64,000 nucleotides of DNA from Halomonas sp. M4R1S46. Lineage in GTDB: Bacteria > Pseudomonadota > Gammaproteobacteria > Pseudomonadales > Halomonadaceae. Below the pieces are notes generated by a model. That model searched no databases. It was not told the DNA's origin and was given only the letters and a program-made list of their open reading frames with translations. Positions 8,343 through 17,131 of this stretch are shown piece after piece. The stretch covers positions 3,720,001 through 3,784,000 of the forward strand of contig NZ_CP107008.1 in assembly GCF_025725685.1 (NCBI RefSeq), given 5' to 3'. A program made the translations under genes and the position numbers. Positions within the stretch are counted from its first letter, which is position 1; each line of letters opens with the position of its first letter.

Positions 8343-8482
8343 GGAAACACTGATTTATTGCTGGGCTCGATATCCTGGCCGCCGGCGGTGCTCGCCATCC
8401 TCATGTAGCAGGCTACACTCCGGTGGCTGCGCTCCGGCGGCGGCCAGCCTCTCTTCGCTCGCGACATAAATCAGCGCTCCCC
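8342..8482. repeat. MITE-like element with terminal inverted repeats, folds as a long hairpin
   Basis: A 141-bp stretch with 17-bp terminal inverted repeats: the left end GGGAAACACTGATTTAT pairs with the right end (inverted GGGGAGCGCTGATTTAT) at 14 of 17 positions. The inside is also largely self-complementary: CTGGCCGCCGGCGG faces CGGCGGCGGCCAG, and the centre has TGTAGC-AG-GCTACA. The whole element can therefore fold into an imperfect hairpin with arms of about 60-65 bases. It starts within the last base of the ilvE stop codon and contains no credible gene. It looks like a non-autonomous transposable repeat. Only one copy is seen in this window. Confidence 0.65.
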
Positions 8483-8532
8483 GTGCTCATTGTCTTGATT
8501 GCCCTTAAAGGCCAGCCTGGCTTCGAGGCCCC

Positions 8533-8976
8533 ATGACCCGCATCGACTTCTATATACTCCCCGAGACCACCCTGGAGGCCCGCCTCGGCTTCGCCTGCCG
8601 GCTGGCCGAGACCATCGTGGGCAAGGGCTACCGGCTGCACCTGCACGCCGAGGACGAGGCCATGGCCCGGGAGCTGGACGACAAGCTGTGGACCTTCCGG
8701 CCCGATGCCTACCTGCCCCACGCCCTGCTCGGCAGCGACCAGGCCGAGACGGTGCCGGTGACCCTCGGCTGGCAGGAGCCGCCGCCGGGCGACGCCGGCG
8801 TCCAGGCGATGCTCAACCTGCATCCGGCGATTCCCGAGTGGTTCTCGCGCTTCGAGCGCGTCGCCGAGATCATCAACCAGCACCAGGACGTGCTCACCGC
8901 CAAGCGCGAGTGCTGGCAGACCTACAAGAAGCGCGGCTATCCGGTCACCCCCCACCATCTGCGCGCCGGCGGCTGA
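8533..8976 (+). CDS. holC: DNA polymerase III chi subunit HolC
   Basis: Accessory subunit of the clamp-loader complex; chi links the replisome to single-strand binding protein and pairs with psi (HolD). It has 147 residues, the family size. Typical features are the start MTRIDFYILPE, the segment LACRLAETIVGKGY-like (here FACRLAETIVGKGYRL), LDDKLWTFRPDAYLPH and the C-terminal NQHQDVLTAKRECWQTYKKRGY. The gene lies between pepA/ilvE and valS, matching the conserved pepA-holC-valS order of gammaproteobacteria. A 287-bp spacer with a dispersed repeat and a separate promoter divides it from valS. Confidence 0.94.
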   Translation: MTRIDFYILPETTLEARLGFACRLAETIVGKGYRLHLHAEDEAMARELDDKLWTFRPDAYLPHALLGSDQAETVPVTLGWQEPPPGDAGVQAMLNLHPAIPEWFSRFERVAEIINQHQDVLTAKRECWQTYKKRGYPVTPHHLRAGG

Positions 8977-9000
8977 TGCCAGAGCAATCTCGGGGCCAGC

Positions 9001-9110
9001 CGCTCGGGGCTGATCCGTCGACAGGTCTACGAGGGGGCGCTGTGAACCCCTCCCTGGGCGCTACTTTTGCCATCCATGGCAAAAGACCCCCTCTACGACC
9101 TGTCCCCGGC
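9001..9110 (-). repeat. Dispersed palindromic repeat, copy A (with extra hairpin)
   Basis: The reverse complement matches copy B at 54011-54100: both carry GCGCCGGGGACAGG, AGAGGGGG, then GGG-T-ACAGCGCCCCCTCG and a second CCTGTC...CGGATCAGCCCC. The two arms pair with one another, so each copy is an inverted repeat. Copy A also carries the palindrome TTTTGCCATCCATGGCAAAA in its centre (9064-9083), absent from copy B. It lies in the holC-valS spacer. The element looks like a REP/MITE-type repeat of the genome. Confidence 0.6.
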
Positions 9111-9146
9111 GCCCCTCGCCACGATCGAGTGGCCACCCCCGCGCCC

Positions 9147-9176
9147 ATGACGCCGACCGGCCCGGCAGGCTATAAT
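9147..9176 (+). promoter_or_regulatory. Candidate sigma-70 promoter of valS
   Basis: A perfect -10 hexamer TATAAT (9171-9176) preceded by ATGACG (9147-9152, 4 of 6 matches to TTGACA) at 18 bp. It lies 88 bp before the valS start and after a repeat, so valS appears to have its own promoter. Confidence 0.55.
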
Positions 9177-9263
9177 CGTCCCCATTTTTCGCGTCCCGCA
9201 CCGCCGAGCCGAGCCGGCTCGCCGTGCCGCGTCGTCGCCACCTCCTGAAGACCCGGAAGCCCC

Positions 9264-12113
<2,850 letters not shown>

Positions 12114-12142
12114 ACCAGCCGTTTCCTACACATCCTATGTAG

Positions 12143-12178
12143 CGACAAGGGTCCGCCTGGACAGGCGGGCCCTTGTCG
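12143..12178. terminator. Strong hairpin after valS
   Basis: Seventeen-base stem CGACAAGGGTCCGCCTG / CAGGCGGGCCCTTGTCG with a two-base loop and one G-T pair, 29 bp after the valS stop and 20 bp from the stop of the convergent lipoprotein gene. There is no T-run, but the stem is long and well placed to end both transcripts. Confidence 0.65.
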
Positions 12179-12197
12179 TATCGGCGCCGGTTCCGGG

Positions 12198-12641
12198 TCA
12201 ATCGTCGCGGCGGAAGCCACCCAAAACCCGCTGGTCGGGGCCGAAGAACACCAGCCGGTCGTGGTCGATCAGGTAACGATAGGCGGTATCGAGCATGGCG
12301 GTCACCTGGCCGGACTGGTCCATGTGCGGGCAGGCCATGCGGGTCGCGGCCAGCTCGCCAAACTCGATGCGGTTGTTCGGCCCCAGCTCGACGCTGCCGG
12401 TGAAGCGGTTGCAGCCATCATGGCCGCTGACTCGCCCATCCGGGGCGACCTCGAACCAGGGCGTGGTCGGCAGGTCGAGCCGGTCGCTGGTGCCCACCAG
12501 CAGCAGGTTCCAGCGCGGCCCCACCACCGGGCCGGAGAGGCTGTCGGCGGGGTCGGTCACCGGGGCCGGTCCGCCGGCACAGCCGGCCAGCAGCAGGGCG
12601 AGCAGGGTCAACGACAGGAGAGGGCGGAACGACGGGCGCAT
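12198..12641 (-). CDS. META domain lipoprotein (HslJ-like)
   Basis: Predicted lipoprotein of 147 residues. The N-terminus MRPSFRPLLSLTLLALLLAGC is a lipoprotein signal ending in the lipobox LLAGC (cysteine about residue 21). The rest forms a META/HslJ domain with the hallmark GCNRFTGSVEL followed by ATRMACP. META domains are small beta-proteins of the envelope, linked to heat-shock and novobiocin resistance in E. coli HslJ; the molecular role is unresolved. It is convergent with valS and divergent from a DoxX gene. Confidence 0.85.
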   Translation of the reverse strand: MRPSFRPLLSLTLLALLLAGCAGGPAPVTDPADSLSGPVVGPRWNLLLVGTSDRLDLPTTPWFEVAPDGRVSGHDGCNRFTGSVELGPNNRIEFGELAATRMACPHMDQSGQVTAMLDTAYRYLIDHDRLVFFGPDQRVLGGFRRDD

Positions 12642-12748
12642 GGGATCTTCCTTGAGCGGGAGTGGGTGACGTCATCGCGACCCAAGCTTGCCCCAAGCCG
12701 GTCTTTCGGACAATGCTGGGACTATCGCCATCGACAAGGACGCCTCTC

Positions 12749-13153
12749 ATGCTCAATGCTCTTCACAACGATGCCCTCGGCAAGCTGATCCTGCGCCTCG
12801 CCGTGGGCGGCCTGATACTCTTCCACGGCGTGGCCAAGCTGCTCGACCCGGCCAGCATCGACTGGATCGGCGGGATGCTCCAGGGCTACGGCCTGCCCTC
12901 CTTCCTGGCCTATGGGGTGCTGATCGGCGAGGTGCTGGCGCCGATCATGGCCATCGTCGGCTGGCAGACCCGCATCGCCGGGCTGCTGATGGCCGGCAAC
13001 ATGCTGGTGGCCTTCCTGCTGGTGCACACCGGCGAGGTCTTCATGATCAACGACAACGGCGGCTGGCAGCTGGAACTGCAAGGCATGTTCTTCCTCTCGG
13101 CCCTGGCGCTGGTCTTCCTGGGCAGCGGCCGCATGGCCGTGCGCCCCAACTGA
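12749..13153 (+). CDS. DoxX family membrane protein
   Basis: Four-helix inner-membrane protein of 134 residues. The DoxX signature is present: LILRLAVGGLILFHGVAKL, then GLPSFLAYGVLIGEVLAPI and AGLLMAGNMLVAFLLVH. The ATG at 12749 is chosen because it has AAGGA upstream and gives a normal-length DoxX; the longer open frame adds a non-hydrophobic leader. DoxX proteins are linked to quinone/thiol redox at the membrane and are often called putative oxidoreductases; no substrate can be assigned here. A hairpin with an 11-bp stem follows. Confidence 0.87.
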   Translation: MLNALHNDALGKLILRLAVGGLILFHGVAKLLDPASIDWIGGMLQGYGLPSFLAYGVLIGEVLAPIMAIVGWQTRIAGLLMAGNMLVAFLLVHTGEVFMINDNGGWQLELQGMFFLSALALVFLGSGRMAVRPN

Positions 13154-13178
13154 CGCCTCCTGCACTGCTAATGACGAC

Positions 13179-13206
13179 GCCGCCGGCGGAGCTCCCCGCC
13201 GGCGGC
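13179..13206. terminator. Hairpin between DoxX gene and gloA
   Basis: Perfect 11-bp stem GCCGCCGGCGG / CCGCCGGCGGC with a 6-base loop, between two convergent genes. No T-run is present. Confidence 0.5.
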
Positions 13207-13265
13207 AACCGTCGCCTCACTCGTCACTCCTTACCCCTCACGTCTCCCTCCATCGCCACAACGGC

Positions 13266-13706
13266 TCACCACGACCCCACGTTGTCCATGGACGCCCAGG
13301 GCTCCTTCGGCGGCTGCGGCTCGCCGGCCTGCAGCAGCTCGACCGAGATGCCGTCGGGGCTCTTCACGAAGGCCATGTGGCCATCCCGCGGCGGGCGGTT
13401 GATGGTCACCCCGTTCGCCTGGAGGTGCTCGCAGAGGGCATAGATGTCATCCACCCGATAGGCCAGGTGGCCGAAGTTGCGCCCGCCGCTGTAGGTCTCG
13501 GGATCCCAGTTCCAGGTCAGTTCGAGTTCCGGGGCCTGGAGCTCCGTGGAACGCGCCTCGTCGGCGGGCGCGGCGAGGAAGACCAGGGTGAAGCGCCCCG
13601 TCTCGCTGTCCTTGCGGCGCACCTCCTGCAGGCCGAGCAGGTCGCAGTAGAAGTGCAACGCGGCGTCGAGGTCGCTGACCCGGACCATGGTGTGCAGGTA
13701 TTGCAT
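13266..13706 (-). CDS. gloA: Lactoylglutathione lyase (glyoxalase I)
   Basis: Metal-dependent glyoxalase I of the VOC fold; it isomerises the methylglyoxal-glutathione hemithioacetal to S-lactoylglutathione. It has 146 residues. All four metal ligands can be placed by alignment to E. coli GloA: H5 (MQYLHTMVRV), E62 (ELTWNW), H80 (FGHLAY) and E123 (SVELL). The ATG at 13706 is chosen from this alignment; upstream extension only shadows tag. The C-terminus is extended by a proline-rich tail (EPQPPKEPWASM) not usual in E. coli GloA. It is divergent from tag. Confidence 0.9.
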   Translation of the reverse strand: MQYLHTMVRVSDLDAALHFYCDLLGLQEVRRKDSETGRFTLVFLAAPADEARSTELQAPELELTWNWDPETYSGGRNFGHLAYRVDDIYALCEHLQANGVTINRPPRDGHMAFVKSPDGISVELLQAGEPQPPKEPWASMDNVGSW

Positions 13707-13796
13707 GACGATCTCCTTGTTCACAGGGGGGACGAACCGGGGCATCCTGACAAGTCTCCGCCGACAAGCCAATCCCGAGACGACGAGTGACGACCG

Positions 13797-14354
13797 ATGA
13801 GCCACTACTGTGACCTGGCCCCCGACCATCCGTTTCATGGCCCCTACCACGACCAGGAGTACGGCTTCCCGGTGGCCGACGACGACACCCTCTTCGAGCG
13901 GCTGATCCTGGAGATCAACCAGGCGGGGCTGTCGTGGCTCACGGTACTGAAGAAGCGCGAGGCCTTCCACGAGGCCTTCGCCGGATTCTCGGTGGCGCGC
14001 GTGGCGGCCTTCGATGACGCCGACCGGGCGCGGCTGCTCGGCGATGCCGGCATCATCCGCAATCGACTCAAGATCGATGCCGCCATCCACAACGCCGGGG
14101 TGGTCCGGGCCCTCCAGGCCGAGCACGGCAGCTTCCGGGCCTGGCTCGAGCGGCATCACCCTCGCCCCCACGCCGACTGGGTCAAGCTGTTCCGGCGCAC
14201 CTTTCGCTTCACCGGCCCCGAGATCGTCGGCGAGTTCCTGATGAGCACCGGTTACCTGCCCGGCGCCCACCGCGACGACTGCCCGGTGCAGGCCCGCATC
14301 CTCGCCGCCGGGCCCGCCTGGGCCCGGCCCCCGGCCGATCGGCCGCTGGCCTGA
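13797..14354 (+). CDS. tag: DNA-3-methyladenine glycosylase I
   Basis: Base-excision repair enzyme that removes 3-methyladenine from alkylated DNA; 185 residues against 187 in E. coli. The start has the Zn-snap elements (C5 and the histidine of YHDQEYG), and the core EINQAGLSWLTVLKKREAF includes the conserved glutamate that recognises the base. GIIRNRLKI follows, as in Tag. The C-terminal zinc ligands fit HRDDCPV. The last 20 residues (alanine/proline rich) appear to be a short extension. The next gene starts 28 bp downstream on the same strand. Confidence 0.92.
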   Translation: MSHYCDLAPDHPFHGPYHDQEYGFPVADDDTLFERLILEINQAGLSWLTVLKKREAFHEAFAGFSVARVAAFDDADRARLLGDAGIIRNRLKIDAAIHNAGVVRALQAEHGSFRAWLERHHPRPHADWVKLFRRTFRFTGPEIVGEFLMSTGYLPGAHRDDCPVQARILAAGPAWARPPADRPLA

Positions 14355-14382
14355 GCGACGAGACGCTCCACGGGAGGACACC

Positions 14383-15447
14383 ATGGACTCGATGACACAG
14401 GCGGCCCTGGGCGCGGCGATCGGCGGCACCGTGCTGGGTGGCCGCCTGGGGCGCAAGGCCGTGCTGCTCGGCGCGGCACTGGGCACCCTGCCCGACCTGG
14501 ACGTGGTGATCGACTACGGCGATGCGGTGGCCAACGTCACCCGGCACCGGGGCTTCAGCCATTCGCTGTTCGTGCTGGGCGGACTCGCCGCGGCGCTGAC
14601 GCTGCTCGCCACACGCCTCGCCCCGGCCCGGGACATCGGCCTGCGCCGCTGGGCGGCCTTCTTCGGCCTCTGCCTGATGACCCATCCGCTGCTCGATGCC
14701 CTGACCACCTACGGCACCCAGCTGTGGTGGCCGCTGGACCTGCGGCCCGTGGCCTGGCCCATCGTCTTCATCATCGACCCGCTCTACTCGCTGCCGCTGC
14801 TGGTGGGCATCGCCGTGGCCCTGGCCACCGGCCGCCGTCGGGGGCCGGCCTGGGGGCTGGCGCTGTCCTGCGCCTACCTGGTCTTCGCCCTGGGCGCCAG
14901 GACCCTGGTCGAGTCGCGCCTCGCGCCGGTGCTGGCCGAGCGGGGGCTGGAGGAGGCACCCCGGCTGGTGCAGCCCACGCCCTTCAACACCCTGTTGTGG
15001 CGGGCCACCGTGGTGGAGGGCGACCACTACCACGAGGCCCTGATCGGCCTGTTCGATGGCGACCACCCTCCCGAACCGGAGACCTATGCCCGGGGCGCCG
15101 ACCTGGCCCGCGTGGCGCTCGCCGCCCCGGCCGGACGGCGCCTCGCCTGGTTCGCCGGTCCCTTCCTGCGCTACGAGGTCGAGACGCAAGACGGCCGGGA
15201 GACCCTGGTGGCCACCGACCTGCGGCTGGGCTTCCCGGGCTTCCATCCCTTCCGCTACGCCCTCGCCCATCGCCAGGACGGCGCCTGGCAGCCCCTGGCA
15301 CGTACCGTCCAGCTGCCGACGCCGCCAGGCGACGACCGAGCCGCCCTGGCCCGACTGGGCGCGCGCATCCTGTCGCCGGAGCCGATGCTCTGCACCAGCC
15401 ACTTCGTGCCCCGGCAGTGGATCGTCAGCGCCCCGGGCCGGTGCTGA
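14383..15447 (+). CDS. YdjM/DUF457-type membrane-bound metal-dependent hydrolase
   Basis: Inner-membrane protein of 354 residues. The N-terminus MDSMTQAALGAAIGGTVLG is typical of the YdjM (DUF457) family, as are TLPDLDVVIDY and HRGFSHSLFVL, which supply aspartate and histidine metal ligands, and THPLLDALTTYGT. Four or so hydrophobic helices cover residues 15-180; the C-terminal half is soluble. E. coli YdjM is LexA-controlled, and related proteins are called metal-dependent hydrolases, but substrates are not known. Ribosome binding site GGGAGGA precedes the ATG. It lies downstream of tag and may be cotranscribed. Confidence 0.83.
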   Translation: MDSMTQAALGAAIGGTVLGGRLGRKAVLLGAALGTLPDLDVVIDYGDAVANVTRHRGFSHSLFVLGGLAAALTLLATRLAPARDIGLRRWAAFFGLCLMTHPLLDALTTYGTQLWWPLDLRPVAWPIVFIIDPLYSLPLLVGIAVALATGRRRGPAWGLALSCAYLVFALGARTLVESRLAPVLAERGLEEAPRLVQPTPFNTLLWRATVVEGDHYHEALIGLFDGDHPPEPETYARGADLARVALAAPAGRRLAWFAGPFLRYEVETQDGRETLVATDLRLGFPGFHPFRYALAHRQDGAWQPLARTVQLPTPPGDDRAALARLGARILSPEPMLCTSHFVPRQWIVSAPGRC

Positions 15448-15469
15448 GGGTCAGGCGCGCCCTACACGC

Positions 15470-15499
15470 CGAGGGGGTGGCACGCTGGCCACCCCCTCG
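15470..15499. terminator. Bidirectional terminator-like hairpin
   Basis: Perfect 12-bp stem CGAGGGGGTGGC / GCCACCCCCTCG with loop ACGCTG between the convergent YdjM-like gene and azoR. No T-run. Confidence 0.6.
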
Positions 15500-15519
15500 A
15501 CGTTGCGGCGAACGGCGAG

Positions 15520-16122
15520 TCAGGCCAGGCGCTCGACCAGGCCGCCGATGGCGTGACGGGCCTCCGCGAGCGCGGCCTCGCGCTGGGACTCGCCCATGGC
15601 GAGCCCCTCGGCGAACACCACGTCCACCTCGCGGATCCCCATCAGGCCCAGCATGTGCTTGAGGTGCGGCGTCTGGCTGTCGAGTTCGCTGCCGGCGTAC
15701 TGACCGCCCCGGGCCGCGAGAATCACCGCCCGCTTGCCCTCGACCAGCCCCTGCGGGCCGTTCTCGGTGTAGCGGAAGGTCTTGCCGGCGCGCATCACGC
15801 GGTCGAACCAGGCCTTCAGCTGGGAGGGGATGCCCAGGTTGTAGAGCGGCACCGCCAGCACCAGGACGTCGTGGGCCAGCAGCTCCTCGATCAGGCCGTC
15901 GGAGCGGGCCGCCAGCTCGCGCTGCGCGGCCGAGCGCTCCTCGGCCGGCAGTTGCCAGCTGGCGAGTTCCGGCTGGGTCAGATGCGGCAGGTCGTCGGCC
16001 ACCAGGTCACGGCTGGTCACCTCGAGGCCGTCCACCCCGGCGGCCTCGGCCTGGAAGTGCTCGGCCAGGCTCAGGGAGTTGCCGGCGAGAATGGAAGAGG
16101 TCAGAACGAGGGCGCGGGTCAT
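15520..16122 (-). CDS. azoR: FMN-dependent NADH-azoreductase
   Basis: Flavodoxin-like quinone/azo reductase of 200 residues that uses FMN and NADH for two-electron reduction of quinones and azo dyes, and so protects against thiol and quinone stress. Features are the start MTRALVLTSSILAGNSLS (FMN phosphate loop SxxxxxS), the flavin-binding PLYNLGIPSQLKAWFDRV and ARGGQYAG. An inverted-repeat operator overlaps its promoter upstream. No regulator gene adjoins it; the divergently placed neighbours are unrelated. Confidence 0.9.
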   Translation of the reverse strand: MTRALVLTSSILAGNSLSLAEHFQAEAAGVDGLEVTSRDLVADDLPHLTQPELASWQLPAEERSAAQRELAARSDGLIEELLAHDVLVLAVPLYNLGIPSQLKAWFDRVMRAGKTFRYTENGPQGLVEGKRAVILAARGGQYAGSELDSQTPHLKHMLGLMGIREVDVVFAEGLAMGESQREAALAEARHAIGGLVERLA

Positions 16123-16160
16123 GGCGATCTCCTTACCGGGTTAACGAAGGAATGATCGCC

Positions 16161-16225
16161 ATTATATGTTCGTTTTTATCGTTGATAAGCGCAAAATACT
16201 GCGCATTCCTTTCGATAAAAACGAA
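16161..16225 (-). promoter_or_regulatory. azoR promoter with 13-bp inverted-repeat operator
   Basis: On the minus strand a perfect -10 TATAAT (16161-16166) and a -35 TTATCA (16183-16188) are 16 bp apart. Two copies of a 13-mer lie in inverted orientation: TTCGTTTTTATCG at 16169-16181 and CGATAAAAACGAA at 16213-16225, with no mismatch and 31 bp between. The first copy falls exactly between -35 and -10, the second upstream of -35, so a repressor binding both sites is likely. The block is far more AT-rich than the surroundings. The second copy ends one base before the stop codon of the upstream lipoprotein gene, so a terminator role cannot be excluded. Confidence 0.6.
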
Positions 16226-16984
16226 TCAAGGCGCGATCCCCTGGCCACAGCCCCGATAGACCTCGTCGTTCAGGGCCAGCGTCACCCGCGCCGGCCAGGG
16301 CTGGCCGCTCATGTCGTCGAAGCAGGCCTTGGCCTCGATGCGCAGGGTGAAGGGGCGCGCCGCCTGGCCACTGGCCAGGATCACCCGTCCGGCGCCATTG
16401 TCCAGGGTGGTCACCCGGTACGGCAGGGTCACCTGGCGGTTGCCATAGTCCAGGGACATGTCGATCCGGGGCACGTCGTTGGCCAGCTGGATGCGCCAGC
16501 CCGGCTCGTTGCCCCGGCCGTGGAACATCACGCCGGGATGGCCGTCCCGGGTGAGGGTGTCCATGGCGATGTCCTGCCGGCAGTCCAACCGGCCCCGCTG
16601 GCTCTCGACCAGCGCCTCGTCGCCCTTCAGCCAGACACTCAGCTCGCCCTGCTGATAGCGGCTGCCACTGGCCACCACGGCCGGCTCGAGGCGCGCGGCG
16701 CCATGGGCGGACCACAGGCGCATCTCCTCCTCGACGACGGCGGTGACCAGATCCTGGGCCGGGGTGCAGCGCCAGCCGACCAGCCGGTTCGCCTCGCCGG
16801 GGAACAGCGACGAGGGCAGCAGCGGCGCCTTGGGGGCGGCCTCGCCCTCGGCACCGTCGTCGGACGCCGTCGGCGGCTCGGGAGCGGGCTCGGGCGCCGG
16901 CGCGTTCACGTAGGTGACACAGCCGGACAGCCCCAGCGCCATCAGCAACGGCAGGGCAATCAGCAGAGACGGGACACGCGGCAT
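16226..16984 (-). CDS. Lipoprotein with MliC-like and COG3650-like domains
   Basis: Predicted lipoprotein of 252 residues with a signal ending in the lipobox LGLSGC. A proline/alanine/glutamate-rich linker follows (residues about 22-55). The middle resembles the MliC lysozyme-inhibitor domain: WRCTPAQDLVTAV, ASGSRYQQGELSVWLKGDEA and a closing cysteine in LDCR. The C-terminal part (HGRGNEPGWRIQLANDV, RIEAKACFDDMSGQPWPA, YRGCG) resembles the COG3650 family of envelope proteins. The ATG at 16984 starts the signal peptide; the longer frame has no signal. The likely role is protection of peptidoglycan from C-type lysozyme at the outer membrane; this is inferred. Confidence 0.7.
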   Translation of the reverse strand: MPRVPSLLIALPLLMALGLSGCVTYVNAPAPEPAPEPPTASDDGAEGEAAPKAPLLPSSLFPGEANRLVGWRCTPAQDLVTAVVEEEMRLWSAHGAARLEPAVVASGSRYQQGELSVWLKGDEALVESQRGRLDCRQDIAMDTLTRDGHPGVMFHGRGNEPGWRIQLANDVPRIDMSLDYGNRQVTLPYRVTTLDNGAGRVILASGQAARPFTLRIEAKACFDDMSGQPWPARVTLALNDEVYRGCGQGIAP

Positions 16985-17076
16985 GGGGATGACTCCTTGT
17001 ACGATGAGATTCCTCGGCGCGGCCGGTCCCTGTCGGCGATCCCCGACAGGGCGGATGCGGCCCGCCACAGAATAAC

Positions 17077-17109
17077 AGCCGCCGGGCGGTTTCGCTCCGC
17101 CCGGCGGCT
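17077..17109 (-). terminator. Terminator of metE
   Basis: Perfect 13-bp stem AGCCGCCGGGCGG / CCGCCCGGCGGCT with a 7-base loop, beginning 23 bp after the metE stop. Reading along metE the stem is followed by GTTATTCT, a weak T-rich tail. Confidence 0.65.
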
Positions 17110-17131
17110 ATCGTCATCGTGGCGTCACCGC

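Noticed and set aside
8343..8467. Short minus-strand protein encoded inside the MITE-like element
   Set aside because: The frame spans the hairpin arms and runs on into ilvE antisense; no ribosome binding site or domain. It may be annotated as a hypothetical protein in genomes, but it looks like repeat sequence.
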